Shown here: positions 44,660-55,589 of the stretch, in pieces
Position numbering within the stretch: the stretch's first letter is position 1
Layout of the letters: the number at the start of each line of letters is the position of its first letter
Origin: Erinaceus europaeus
Lineage: Eukaryota > Chordata > Mammalia > Eulipotyphla > Erinaceidae
Direction of reading: 5' to 3'
NCBI RefSeq assembly: GCF_950295315.1
Contig: NC_080164.1
Location: forward strand, 11,055,490-11,119,489
Length of the DNA stretch: 64,000 bases
Notes under the pieces: generated by a model
Seen by the model: only the letters and a program-made list of their open reading frames with translations
The model's database searches: none
What the model was told of the DNA's origin: nothing
Program-made: the position numbers and the translations under genes

Positions 44660-44770
44660 CTAGGATCAGAGGAATAGCTCACAAGTATTGTGCATTCAAG
44701 TCTGAGCCTGCCCCCTCTACAGTGAAGGAAGCTATGATGCTGTTCTCTCCGCTACCTGATTTTTTAAAAA
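44660..44770 (+). mobile_element. SINE-C fragment, plus, diverged
   Basis: 'gaggaatagctcacaagtattgtgc', 'caagtctgagcctgccccc' and 'aaggaagctatgatgctgttctctc' parallel the SINE-C at 21743. Confidence 0.55.
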
Positions 44771-45014
44771 AAGCAGGAGATGAAAACAGGTTACCTAATA
44801 ATTGAACTGGATTGGTCAAGTGACAAAAATAAAACCATAAGGTTTTTTTTTTTTTGAAATTGCATACAACTCAGTTATGAATTAAGTTTATTGTATATTT
44901 CTGCCTAGCCTGGTTACTGTATAAGCACCAGGATGTAACATAATTTTTCTTCCCCCCTTCCCGCTTTGCAAGTATCTACAAGCTTGACACATTGCATGTG
45001 CCATTTAAGAAATA

Positions 45015-45150
45015 TATGTTTTTTTGATTTTTTAGTTTATGTATTTGTGGTCCCTTTTGTTGCCCTTGTTTTTTATTGTTGTAGTTAGTATGGCTGTTGT
45101 TGTTGTTGTTGATGTCATCATTGTTAGGACAGAGAGAAATGTAGAAAGTT
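45015..45150 (-). mobile_element. SINE-A 3' fragment, minus
   Basis: 'tgtggtcccttttgttgcccttgttttttattgttgtag', 'gttgatgtcatcattgttaggacagagagaaatg'; truncated at the start of the purine domain, followed by a T-run. Confidence 0.85.
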
Positions 45151-46469
45151 TTTTTTTTTTTTTTAGTTTTTTTCTATAGGAAAAGCATCATGATTTTTCT
45201 GACAAGCCAATATTTTTCAATTGTATAAACATGGGACTGAATGTTCATTGTCATTAAGAAACAAAAACATGGTGGTATGACTTGTTTCAGTTTCATCAGA
45301 TAGCTTTGCTATTTATAGGGTAATTTGGACTCTAAGACCAGTGGTGTTTCTCAGTCTGAATCATTGCATGTGCCTACATGCATCCTTTTGGATCCTCCAC
45401 ATGTCCCAGCTCAATGTTGCTGGAGTCGAAGGTGACTGAGGAGTACTGGCTCTCAGGCCTCTGCCAGAGCCAGTGGTCTCCCTGCAGGAAAATGGCTTTC
45501 CATATGGTCCGCCCAGCCAGGACAGCATTCCCCAGAAAACATGGTGAATCTCAGATCCCTGCAAAGCTCCAGCTTTGCTAGAAAGCAAATCATTTTTTTC
45601 TCCTAGGAGCTATCCAAGTCCCTCTTTTCAAAGGCTTTCTCTGTTTAATGTTCCTCCATCTGCCTGGTTCTCTGTCTTGGAACAATGCTTTATATGCAAA
45701 CTTTGCAGTTATGACAACATAAAAAGTCCTCAGAGAGGTGTTCTAAATGTTTCAGAAAAGAAGAAACCCAATAGCCCAGAATAAGAAATCTTTTCCTAAT
45801 GAGCAGGGACAAAAAGAAGGGAGAAGGATATCTCTGTTTTGACCATGTCTGCTCCAGGACTTTTCCCAACTGTTGGGAAAAAAACTTAAACTATACTTCA
45901 GGTCACTGCCTCACTTTTTCTTTATTGGGCCTGTGATTTGGAGCAGAAATACTGACCAGGCATGAGGGTGTCACTGAAGAGGAGTAGCGGGGCTGAGAAG
46001 GCTGGTGAAGCTGGGATCAATGTCGTCTCATTTATTAATTTTTGGCAAGCACCCACCAGGTGGAAGTTTCTGGGCATCAGCTGAATAAAGCTAACTCATA
46101 GGAGTAACCCGTCTCTCTGAAGGAATCCATGGCCTATCAAGGGGAAAGGGAAACATATCAGTTATCTGACACCAGCTGTCCAGTGTGCTGTCTTCTCAAG
46201 TTGCCTGGTGTGGTGGGAGCTCAACTCTGTGTGTGTGCTCCTCAGGCCAAGTCAAACTTCCAGAACACATCTGTCAACTTGGTGGGGCTGGTTCTTCAAA
46301 AGTTTATTTGTTGGAAGAGTGAGACCTTTTACAAGAGAGCTCATATAAGAGAGAATGCTGATGAGGAAATGAATGCAGGATAAGGTTGGTTCCGGTAAGA
46401 AAGTCTTACTCATGGCAGGGAGGATGAGTCTAGTGCAAACTGGTAACTGGTACTCAGCAGTGAATGGAG
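45151..46469. other. Unique sequence, nothing recognised
   Basis: About 1.3 kb with no recognised repeat or gene; CpG-poor (about four in the last kilobase by hand count). Confidence 0.35.
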
Positions 46470-46639
46470 GAGGGGGCAGGTGGTGGTGAACCTGGTTGAG
46501 TGTATATGTTATAATACACAGGCACCCAGGATCAAATCCCTGTGCCCACTTGCAGGGGAAAAGCTTTGTGAGTGGTAAAGCAGTGTTGTAAGTGTCTCTC
46601 TGTCTCTTTCCCTGTCAATTTCTGTCTCTATTTAATAAT
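46470..46639 (+). mobile_element. SINE-B, plus, tail interrupted by a non-LTR retrotransposon
   Basis: 'ggcaggtggtggtgaacctggttgagtgtatatg', 'aggatcaaatccctgtgcccacttgcaggggaaaagc', 'ttctgtctctatttaataat'. The usual continuation 'aataaataag' is found at 47615 on, after the insertion. Confidence 0.88.
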
Positions 46640-47617
46640 TCTTCTTCTTCTAGCATTTGCCCTTCTTCCGTAGCCAGTCAACAGCGTCAGGTTGAGCCTG
46701 ATGGAAAGTTTTGAGACCTCCTTTGAATCTGGAGAGGTGGCAGTCATTGACTATGTGGGTCATAGTCTGTCTGTAGCCACAGGGGCAGTTCGGGTTGTCT
46801 CTGGCTCCCCAGCGATGGAACATAGTGGCGCACCGGCCATGGCCTGTTTGATAGCGATTGAGGAGGGCCCAATCATAACGTGCTAGGTCAAAGCCGGGTT
46901 GACGCTTGCAGGGGTCTGTGATGAGGTGTTTGTTCTTTACCTCAGCTGACTGCCAACTCTGTTTTCAAGAGACTGGAACAGAGAAGTTCAGTGTAGGCGT
47001 AGGGGACCAGATTGGGTGACGAGACGTCAAGCATTGAACAGGGTGGGCGAAGATATCCGCGTATATTGGCAGGTCTGGTTGAGCGTAGACGTGGGAAATG
47101 AACTTAGATGATGCCGCATCCCGACGAATATCTGGTGGGGTGATGTTGCTAAGAACTGGCAGCCATGGAACCGGGGTGGAACGGATGGTTCCAGAAATTA
47201 TCCTCATGGAGGAATATAATTTGGAATCCATCAGGTGGACATGGGGGCTGCGGAACCATTCTGGGGCACAGTATTCTGCAGTGGAATAGCATAATGCCAG
47301 AGATGATGATCATAGTGTGGAAGCGCTCGCGCCCCATGAGGAGCTGGCCAGTCTTGCAATGATGTTATTCCTCGCGCCCACCTTTGCTGCAGTTTTTATG
47401 AGATGTTCATGAAATGACAGGGTGCGATCGAGAGTAACGCCAAGATAGACTGGCTGGGCTTCGTGCCGGATTCTCGTATCGCCAAGCTGCACATTAAGCT
47501 CACGCGAGGCCGAGGCATGGTGTAGATGGAAAACAGATGATACCGTTTTTGCAGTGCCAGGGATTAGTCGCCATTTTTACAGTAATCAGATATCAGATAT
47601 TTAATTAACTTAATAAT
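46630..47617. repeat. Target-site duplication around the non-LTR element
   Basis: 'atttaataat' at 46630-46639 and 'acttaataat' at 47608-47617 agree at 9 of 10 positions (last 8 identical). They bound the insertion inside the SINE-B tail. Confidence 0.6.
46640..47607 (-). pseudogene. Non-LTR retrotransposon polyprotein C-terminus (jockey/I-superfamily-like), CpG-rich, 5'-truncated
   Basis: On the minus strand, 47573 to the stop at 46650-46652 reads 307 codons in one frame without an indel. Only two internal stops interrupt it: TGA at 47310-47312 (likely an Arg CGA once) and TGA at 46965-46967 (likely Trp). Landmarks in order are YLGVTLDRTL (47418-47447), SSWGAS, YSTAEYCAPEW, RSTPVPWLPVLSNITPPDIRR (47121-47183) and a C-terminal CPCG-x6-H-x4-C zinc-knuckle-like motif (46740-46787). 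These belong to the region after the reverse-transcriptase palm in jockey/I-type elements and are not L1, L2 or CR1-like as I know them. The catalytic palm and endonuclease are missing. The stop runs straight into a GAA-repeat tail. About 41 CpGs lie in the coding part. The clade assignment is uncertain, and 47577-47607 is unassigned. Confidence 0.8.
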
Positions 47618-47630
47618 AAATAAGTTAATT

Positions 47631-47845
47631 GGAGGACAGGCATGGTGGATTACCTGGTTGAGCACACATGTTACAATGCATAAGGATCCAGGTTAGAGCC
47701 TCTGGTCCCCACCTGCAGGGGAAAAGCTTTGCAAATGGTGAAGCAGGGTTGCAGGTGTTCTCTGTCTCTCTCCCTTTTTATCATCCCCCCCTCGAGTTCT
47801 GACTGTTTCTATCCAATAGATAAAATAAAGATTTTAAAAAAGGAG
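47631..47845 (+). mobile_element. SINE-B, plus
   Basis: 'ggcatggtggattacctggttgagcacacatgttacaatgc', B box 'aggttagagcc', 'cacctgcaggggaaaagctttgcaaatggtgaagcagggttgcagg', tail 'tagataaaataaag'. Confidence 0.92.
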
Positions 47846-48297
47846 CGATTAGAGGGGAGGAAGTACAACGGGGCTAGATATTCTTCTTTCAAATTGTTGG
47901 TGTGTCTCTTTAACCAGCACAGTTCTCAGTCCCACTTACTGGTCCTGAGGTAGCATTCTCTGAGCTATATATTGGCAAGCCTAGGACTATTTACACTATG
48001 ACGATTGACAGGTGCTACTAATCCAGATTATTTTATCCCCTATCTCTGTTGAGTAACCACTTATCAGCATATGGAAATAATGCTACAAAACAAAATAAAA
48101 AAACAACACTATGAAAGAGAAGGAGATCTTTTCTCCTCTAAAGTCCAAGACCACAATATAGCTGAACATGGCAAAGTTTACAATTTAACAAAAGGTGTCC
48201 CTCAAAACAGTGCCTCTTGGAGTTTATAATGCATGCTAGCATATTAAAGAGTCTAAGGAATTTGTGCGAAGGAACCTGCTTTATTCTGTTTAATTTA
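47846..48297. other. Unique sequence, nothing recognised
   Basis: No repeat or gene recognised. Confidence 0.35.
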
Positions 48298-48455
48298 GAC
48301 CAGTGCCTCTCAGACTTGAATGTGTGAAGGAGTCACCTGAGCATGTTGATACCCTTCCAGTCTGAGGCAGGGTCTGTATTTCTATATTCTCCAAAGGCTG
48401 CCAAGCCATGCTGATCCTGCAGGTCTCAGGACCAATCTTTGAGAAACAAATATTT
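48298..48455 (+). mobile_element. MER5-type hAT non-autonomous DNA transposon relic
   Basis: Starts 'accagtgcctctcagacttgaatgtgtg', then 'gagtcacctgagcatg', 'ctgatcctgcaggtctcaggacca' and ends 'tctttgagaaacaaa', so the ends form a degenerate terminal inverted repeat as in MER5A. Confidence 0.75.
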
Positions 48456-48587
48456 AGAATCCTTCAGTTATATGAGCAAGAAACTTGCAGTTTGTAAATG
48501 TTTCTAGAACTTTGATCCTGGGAGCACGTTTTCAAATGTTGCTTCAGTGCATCATGATACGGGGATCAGGGAGGAGTGGTCTAGTTC

Positions 48588-48790
48588 TGGTGGGGGCTGG
48601 TGAGGTCATTCAGACCTAGAGCACAGGCTCATGTTTCTGGTTTCAATCCCCAATTCCCAGCACTGCATGGGAGCAGCAAAGAGAAAGGACTTTCTGAATG
48701 GCAGAGTAACACTTTAGCTTCACTCTCCATTTCTCTACATCACTTTCTCTCTTACCCATTCTAGATAAAAAAAATAAAAATAAAAAAATG
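48588..48790 (+). mobile_element. SINE, plus, diverged
   Basis: 'gggggctggtgaggtcattcagacctagagcac', 'ggtttcaatccccaattcccagcactgcatgggagc', 'tctccatttctctacatc', A/T tail. Confidence 0.65.
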
Positions 48791-48798
48791 AAAGAAAC

Positions 48799-49165
48799 AA
48801 GGGCTTGGGCGGTAGCACAGCAGGTTAAGTGCATGTGGCGCAAAGCATAAGGACTGCCTTAAGGACCTTGGTTTCAGTCCCCAACTCCCCATCTGCAGGG
48901 GAGTTGCTTAACAAGTGGTGAAGCAGGTCTGCAGGTGTCTATCTTTATCTCCCCCTCTCTGTCTCCCATCCTCTCTCCATTTCTCTCTGTCCTATCCAAC
49001 AACAACAACAATTATCAGTGGCAAAAATAACTATAAAGGCAACAACAAGGGCAACAAAATGTGAAAAAAATGGCCTCCAGGAGCAGTGGATTCCTAGTGC
49101 AGGCACCGAGCCCCAGCAATAACCCTGGAGGAAAAAAATAAAATAAAAATTTAAAAAAATAAGGA
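48799..49165 (+). mobile_element. SINE-A, plus, with extended 3' domain
   Basis: 'gcttgggcggtagcacagcaggttaagtgcatgtggcgcaaag', 'ctgcaggggagttgcttaacaagtggtgaagcaggtctgcagg', AAC linker, then 'ggcctccaggagcagtggattcctagtgcaggcaccgagccccagcaataaccctggagg' and A/T tail. Confidence 0.93.
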
Positions 49166-50652
49166 AATAAAACATGGTCAGAGATGTCACAGTTTCTCCA
49201 AATGCAGGGTGGGGCCAAGCCATGAGATCCATAGAAACAAGAGGTTTTCTTGAGGAGACCACAGTTTTCAGTGGGTGAGACATTGAAACTTAGTAGAACA
49301 TGCTCCCAAGACAGGGTTGGAGCTGGGTTTCCTACAGGTGACAGACTTGCCCATCAGCACAGGGAAGTCAGTACATGAGAAGCTTCTAGCAAGACTCAGC
49401 GGTAGTAGTGCACAACAGGGGCCTGGATTTTACATCATGGAGATGCTGAATCAAGGAGCCTCATAGTAGATATTACGGTATGTATCATTGAGGTGTGTCC
49501 ACAGGCGGGTACAGACTGGCCAAAGTCAATGTTATATATTAGAAGCAATTTGGGATCCTTTCTCAGAGAGGTGTCAAGTTTTTGCTGGAAAGGATGGCTA
49601 GAAATCAATTAACTCGAGGTAGACCAGATGTCAGGAAGATGTACAGGTAGTGCATTCCAACTGAAACATTCAGAGAAGATAAGGCAGTGGTAGGGTAGTG
49701 GGGCCTTTGATTTCTGTCTAAATTTTTCTTCTGCCTTGTTCCTCCCTTGTATAGAAAGCCAGGCAGATGTTGTTCATGGTGCAGAGATGTTTCACATCTT
49801 CCTGAAGGCCAGGAGTAGAAACTAATGGCAAGTGCCCCTGGGGAAGGGCTTAGGAGGAGAAATGGTTTTCTTAGAAATAAACTTTCCAAAAGAAATTACC
49901 TGACGGAGCAGGGGACTGGATTGTTTTTAATGATTTGACAACTCAGTTTGGCCTTATTGCTGTACATCAAATGATATTTCAGAGGGAGGCTCAATGATAT
50001 AATAAAAGTGGAGACTGTAGACGGATTTCCACTGGTGTCACAGGAACATATTATACTCCAAGCCTGACAGGTCAGGAACCAGCTGGGAGATGTCCACCAG
50101 CCCAGGCAGGGGCTGCAAGCCAATTCAGTGATGAAGGAGTGGAAGGAGGTGACTGGGGGTGGCATGCATCCTCTGCTCTCCTTTCTAGTCTCACAAGTGA
50201 CTCCACTCCTCAGGTAAAGACATCCACTCCCTTTACCTAGAGGCTCCAATCCCACTCTGCCCAAGTTTTGGTCTATGTACATGTATGCTTCTCTCTGCTG
50301 CAAATGCTGATCTTGGCAAAGAAGAAAGCCTTGTTTTATGCCATAAAAAGTCAGACACCTGTTATGATAGTTCATATTTCAAAAACATGATCCCCATCAC
50401 ATTTTCTATCAATCTCACAGGTACATCTGACTATCCCAGAGTTACAGAAAAGTTGCGGGAAGAGAGGAGACCATGAAGGCCCCTTGGGAAAGCATTTTCC
50501 TGCTCTTCTGCTGCAGCACAACCTTTCCTGTTCAGCTCCAACACTGCCAGGGTCCAGCCTCAGACACGTGGATCTATCAGTTCATCCTGCAAACCCAGAC
50601 TTTTTCTTTTAGAAGATATATGTCATCAGTGAGGTAGTGAGAAAAAAGATAT
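49166..50652. other. Unique sequence, nothing recognised
   Basis: About 1.5 kb. A 159-codon minus-strand frame (49896-50375) has Cys/Trp-rich stretches but no domain I can name and no splice or promoter context. Confidence 0.3.
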
Positions 50653-50800
50653 TGCATGGTCTGGAAGATGGTTCAATGGGTAAGGCACTGGACTCTCAAA
50701 CATGAGGTCCTCTGTTCAGTCCCTGGCAGTACATGTACCATAGTGATGTCTGGTTCTTTCTCTCTCTTCTCCTTTCTTATTAATAAATAAGTAAAAAGGA
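50653..50800 (+). mobile_element. SINE-C, plus
   Basis: 'atggtctggaagatggttcaatgggtaaggcactggactctcaaacatgaggtcc', 'accatagtgatgtctggttctttctc', tail 'attaataaataag'. Confidence 0.92.
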
Positions 50801-50814
50801 AGAAAAATATACTT

Positions 50815-50880
50815 CAAATTACTTCATCACTCATGAAGCGACTCCCATCCTTAGCAGGTGGGGAGCTGAGGCTTCCATTT
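50815..50880 (-). mobile_element. SINE-A core fragment, minus
   Basis: 'cttcatcactcatgaagcgactcccatccttagcaggtggggagctgagg', the inverted SINE core only. Confidence 0.6.
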
Positions 50881-50934
50881 CCATTATTTCAACCACTCTG
50901 GTCAACTGTGGTCAGAACATGTGAGGCATAGTTA

Positions 50935-51020
50935 GGAGAGGAGAGAAGAAAAAAGGAGAGGAGAGGATAGGAGAGGAAGGGAGGAGAGAGGGAGATAGAG
51001 ATAGAGAGAGAGAGAAATAG
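50935..51020. repeat. (GA)n/(GGA)n purine tract
   Basis: Imperfect purine-only tract on the plus strand. Confidence 0.85.
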
Positions 51021-51479
51021 GGATAGATTACATTTATATACTTTTATTATAACATATTGTAATGGCTGCTCTATTTTACTGTCAGTTACTGTCATTAACA
51101 TCTCAATGTGTCTAATGTACAAATCAAGCTTGATTGTAAGCATGGAGGTACAGGAGAAAACAGTGATCCATTGCTCCCTCCTGCCTGCTGTGCTAGGCTC
51201 CCATGGGGAGATGGGAGTGTTTAGACAATACCCTTTGGGACCTACAGGAGGGTTAATGCAATTGAGAATTAACTACTAAATGCTTACTGTTTAAAGAAGA
51301 AAGAATGGTACTTTGCACAAGAAGAACACACAGGCAGATGTTTGCCACAGGGGGCATCCCCTCCTGTGAGGACTTGGAGGCAACTCTGTGTGTTGGGTCT
51401 GGAATAGCTGAGCCAGAGAGGTATGCTGGGGGAGAGGGAAGCTGCTAGATTTCATAGGCCTTGGGAGGACTTGCTCTGT
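51021..51479. other. Unique sequence, nothing recognised
   Basis: No repeat or gene recognised. Confidence 0.35.
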
Positions 51480-51590
51480 GGGTTAATACTTTGGATACTA
51501 GAGATAGTTCCGGGGTAAAACCTATGTGTTACTTTATGTGAGTTACATTAGGTGAGATTCAAAGGAGCACCAAAGGGTTCTCTCTCTCTC

Positions 51591-51656
<66 letters not shown>

Positions 51657-51800
51657 TGTGTGTATCTCTGTCTTTTACCTTACATCTAGAGGAAAGAAAA
51701 GAAATATATGGGCAGTGGAGTGATGGTATGACATCTCTCTCTCACTCTCCTCTTTTTCTCTCTGTTCATTTCCATTTTTCCTTTACTACTCTAAGTATAT
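51480..51800 (+). mobile_element. Degenerate SINE, plus, with (TC)n(TG)n
   Basis: 'gggttaatactttggatactagag', 'gtgagattcaaaggagcacc', (TC)n and (TG)n at 51580-51664, then 'tcttttaccttacatctagaggaaag', which parallels the SINE at 51975. Confidence 0.5.
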
Positions 51801-51974
51801 AGGATAAAAATAAAAGATGGGGATTGTGTGTATGTGGGAAATGTTGACAGAATTCCCTAGGGGCAAGGTTCTCATTTCATTCTTGAGCACTTCATTAAAA
51901 GAAAAAAAATCAGGAATAATTTGAAGTTGGGGTGATGCAATCAGATTTACATTAAAGATATCCTCCATTCCGGA

Positions 51975-52290
51975 GCCCAGAGGTGTCTCACCTGGTAAAG
52001 CTAACACGTAACTTTGCTGGAGGACCTGTGTTTGAGCCCCTCACCCCCTGTCCAACCACACGGGAGAACATGCGGGGAAGAAGCTTCATCTGTCATGCAC
52101 AGGTGCTGCAGTCTCTCTCTCTCTCTCTTCTCTCTCTCTGTCTGTCTCTGTCTCTCTCTGTCTTTCACCCTACATCTAGAGGAGAGAAAAGGAAAGAAAA
52201 GAGAAATATGTCCACTGAGAGCCACGGAATAGTGTTGGTACTGAGCCCCAGCAACAATCCAGATGGCAAACAGGAAAAACATCTGCCATG
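51975..52290 (+). mobile_element. SINE, plus, with extended 3' domain
   Basis: 'gagcccagaggtgtctcacctggtaaagctaacacg', B-box-like 'gtgtttgagcccc', CT domain (52112-52165), 'gagccacggaatagtgttggtactgagccccagcaacaatcc'. Confidence 0.75.
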
Positions 52291-52422
52291 CCAGTAGTTT
52301 GAAGACTACGTCGAAGAAGGGCATGCTGAGAAGCGGAGAGTGTCTGTGAGGGTGTGCTGTGTACACCCAAGGTGAGCAGCTTTTCTGGGTGTCAATTGAT
52401 AGTAGCAACTAGTATAAGAACT

Positions 52423-52423
<1 letters not shown>

Positions 52424-52481
<58 letters not shown>

Positions 52482-52528
52482 TTGTGTGTGTGTGTGTGAG
52501 GTGTGTATGTGTGTGTGAGGTGTGTGGG
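52424..52528. repeat. (TG)n microsatellite, interrupted
   Basis: TG array of about 60 bp, then imperfect repeats of 'gtgtgtgaggtgtgt'. Confidence 0.95.
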
Positions 52529-53722
52529 TAGGCTGGGCAATGGGGACAAAGTTCTTGAAGAAGTTGAAATCTTCATGAAGGGATAAAGTCTTGAAACCCT
52601 TCCAGAGCAGGAAAAGCAGGAGTCTGTGGCAATGAATCAAAGGGGTGCAAGGGCAGAGGTGCTGTGGACTGGAGGAGTGAGAGGAGGACTTGCCGATAAG
52701 GGTGAGCCTCGGGTTTGAGTGCTTGGAGGTGGGGAGCATGACGAGTGGGACTCTCATATGGGTCTGGTCTGCGGAGCAGGAAGAGGATCTGAGCTTGGAG
52801 CAGAACAGTGCAGGACTTAGCACCTCAGTTTCTCAGCACCACCAGATTTGAATCCCTTGGCCACCTACAATTCTGTGATGGTTGAGGCCATTTAGGCCAT
52901 CTCAAAGGAAGTTCCTTTCCTGTCAGTACCCAGCAGAACAATCTATTTTGCAGAGCTTTTGATTTGAGGGGTTGATCATGTTCCTTTCCTCCCCAGGAAA
53001 GGACTATTTGCATATATTTATGAGTCTTATTACATAGCTTTATGGCTGGTACATGTAATAATAGCAGGCTAGACGTTCATGCTATGTGTCACCAGAGAAG
53101 TCATCAGTCGAACATAAAAATGTAAATCCATTTGCAGAAATGCAGGCCAGCTATTGAGAGTGAAACTGGCAGAAGATGTGTCCCCAGCGATCAGTTAGCC
53201 CAGGACCGAGGACACACGTCCTTGTTCAGCCCTGCCTTGCAGACCATCTGGAAACAGACACTGCTTAATAATGCAGAATGATAAAATAAGCTATGTCTCC
53301 ACTTACAAATGGGATCATTTGGAGGATGAGTGAGTACACAGATCTAGAGAGGATGGAAATATTTCCCCCAGTTACAGCAAGGCTGAACTGGGGGAAAGGA
53401 GATGAAGATGGTCATTAGTTCCAAGGATGCACTTAGTGAATCCTGGGTGAAGCCAAACTTAAAAATAAGAGAACTGCAATTGCAGGTGGTTGCTTCTCAG
53501 CAAAATTGACCTGCCAAAGCCTCCTATGAATGGTTGTACTTTCTCTGACAAACAGATGTCAATATCTAAAAATGTTTCCTGCAATTTCTTTGCACAAAGC
53601 AATAAGACACTTTCAGCCCAATAACCTCTCACTTTGCTGCCCCACACCTGTTACCACCAAAATGAACAAAGGTAAGAAAGCTAAAAACAAAACTTCTGGG
53701 TCACGTGCTAGAACCCAGTGGT
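52529..53722. other. Unique sequence, nothing recognised
   Basis: No repeat recognised. 53000-53160 ('ctatttgcatatatttatgag' to 'gaaatgcaggcc') is AT-rich and looks like ordinary single-copy non-coding DNA. Confidence 0.35.
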
Positions 53723-53846
53723 TCTCTCTCTATCTCTCTCTCTCCCTCTCTCTCTCCCTCTCCCTCTCCCTCTCACTCTCCCTCACCCTCTCCCTCTCCC
53801 TCTCTTGCATCCTCTCCTTCTCCCACTCCCTCTCCCTCTCTCTCTG
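53723..53846. repeat. (CT)n/(CCCTCT)n tract
   Basis: Pyrimidine array with CCCTCT hexamers similar in unit to 28657-28768. Confidence 0.93.
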
Positions 53847-54465
53847 AAAGTACAAGCCAGAGCAACTCTGCTCTTTTCCCATTTCACTGGCTCTTTCAAG
53901 AGAAATTAAGCCAGTTATTTCTCTGACTATTAAACACAGGACTAAGAACCTGAAAGTTTATGTCACATTTGATTGAGAGAGAGTTTAGCTGTGAGCTTCA
54001 TGGCTGGGAAGTGGAGCTGGGGACTTGCCTTCTCCTTACTGCTCTGGTCTGAGTGCCGGGTGCCAGGTGCTGGGTTCCTTGTTAAGACTGCTGGCTTTCC
54101 AGCCATCCAGTGACCATTCTACAGCAGGGCTAGGCAAATGGATTTCCCCATCGCTAGAATGCAAGTGACAACAGCTTTCCCAGAACAAGGGTGTAGAGGA
54201 CAGGAGAATTGTATCATATGCCCCAGTAATGTATAGATCTGCCCCTGCCCCTCCCCGTTTTGCTTGCCTGGTTTGGGAGAGGGATCTACCGCCAAAGTCT
54301 TTCCTGTGCTATCAGTCAAACAGCTGACACAACTGTATTTAGGTGGCCAGCTTGATGATGCATGGTATTACAAGTGTATTGCCTTGCATGTGAGTATATA
54401 CCTTGCAGTTGCCTAGAAGCACTGGGGAGATAGCATAGCTGCTATACAAAGCTTGGCTGTGTACT
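53847..54465. other. Unique sequence, nothing recognised
   Basis: No repeat or gene recognised. Confidence 0.35.
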
Positions 54466-54665
54466 TCTCCTCCTCCTTATTACTCTCCTTCTCCTTCTTC
54501 TTCTCCTTCTTCTCCCCCTCTTCCTCCTTATTATTCTTCTTCTCCTTCTCCTCCTTCTCTCCCCCTCTCCCTCCCCCTCCTTCTCCTCCTCCTCCTCCTC
54601 CTCCTCCTCCTCCTCCTCTTCTTCTTCTTCTTCTTCTTCTTCTTCTTCTTCTTCTTCTTCTCCTT
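54466..54665. repeat. Polypyrimidine tract (TCC)n(TTC)n
   Basis: About 200 bp, mostly CTT/CTCC then (CTC)n at 54580-54616 and (TTC)n at 54617-54660. It abuts a minus-strand SINE. Confidence 0.95.
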
Positions 54666-54699
54666 CTTCCTATTTTTTCCTATTTTTCTTCTATTTTTA

Positions 54700-54890
54700 T
54701 TATATAGGACAGGTAAAAAAATAGAGAGGGTAGGGAGAGGGAGAGAGGAAGAAATAAAAAGAAAGAGATACCTACAGCATTACCTCACCATTCATGAAAC
54801 TTCCCTTCCCTGTAGCTGGGGAGAAGGAGTTCCAACCCTGGTCCTTGCACATGGTAATGCGCGCTTAACCAGTTATACCACTACGCAGGC
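54700..54890 (-). mobile_element. SINE-B, minus
   Basis: 'tatataggacaggtaaaaaaatagagaggg', 'gatacctacagcattacctcaccattcatgaaac', 'aaccctggtccttgcacatggtaatgcgcgcttaaccagttataccac'. Confidence 0.85.
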
Positions 54891-55589
54891 CTGGGCTCTG
54901 TCCTTCTCATGCTGCCATTCTTCTGGTTGTGACCATCTCTTCTGTCTCTGTCTCCCAATTTTGTTATGATTACACAGATCTCACCCAAATCATGCAGAAT
55001 AGTCTCTCCTCATCGAGGTCACCTGATTACAAACCACCCCACCATCTGTGTCCTTAGTTCCACCTATGTGGCAGGTAGCTCACCACAGGCTCTGAGGATT
55101 AGGGTGTGACTATCTCTAGGGAGAACATTGTTCTGCCTACCACAGGGGTCATGTTCTTTCAGTGTTCATCATAAAAGGGAAGGAGAGAGTAGGGACTTGA
55201 AGTCCTATAGCAACTATATCCCAGCTTTGGCTCTTAGGACATGTCATTGGCAAACCTGTGTGCCTCATGTTGTCTGGCCTTCCAGAATTCCACGCAATGC
55301 TTGTAGGTTGATGGCTGGAAAATGCTAATCCCCAACAGACCATCTTCTTAAGTGTCATGTCCTTGATCTAATTGCCTCTTCTTTAATATATGCCTACTCA
55401 CTACAAGTTATTGAATATTCCAGAGTGGAAACTATAAAGTCACACCATTTTATTGAATTTTTTTTCTCTTTCTTTTTTCACTCCAATGTCTGTTTTCCAG
55501 CAGTCCTAACTACTACTCTCATGGACTTAAAAACCTATCTTATTGCTTTTTTTCTTTCTCCATAGAGTCTGTGGCCGCTCACCAAGTTT
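54891..55589. other. Unique or very old repeat sequence
   Basis: 54950-55145 ending 'gaacattgttctgcctaccacag' may be an ancient repeat, but I cannot name the family. Nothing else recognised. Confidence 0.3.

Noticed and set aside
46640..47607. Possible host exon or domesticated gene for the CPCG...C protein
   Set aside because: Two in-frame stops, a target-site duplication within a SINE tail and a GAA-repeat end point to a retrotransposon copy.
49896..50375. 159-codon minus-strand open frame
   Set aside because: No recognisable family, no splice, promoter or poly(A) context; length is plausible by chance in 64 kb.
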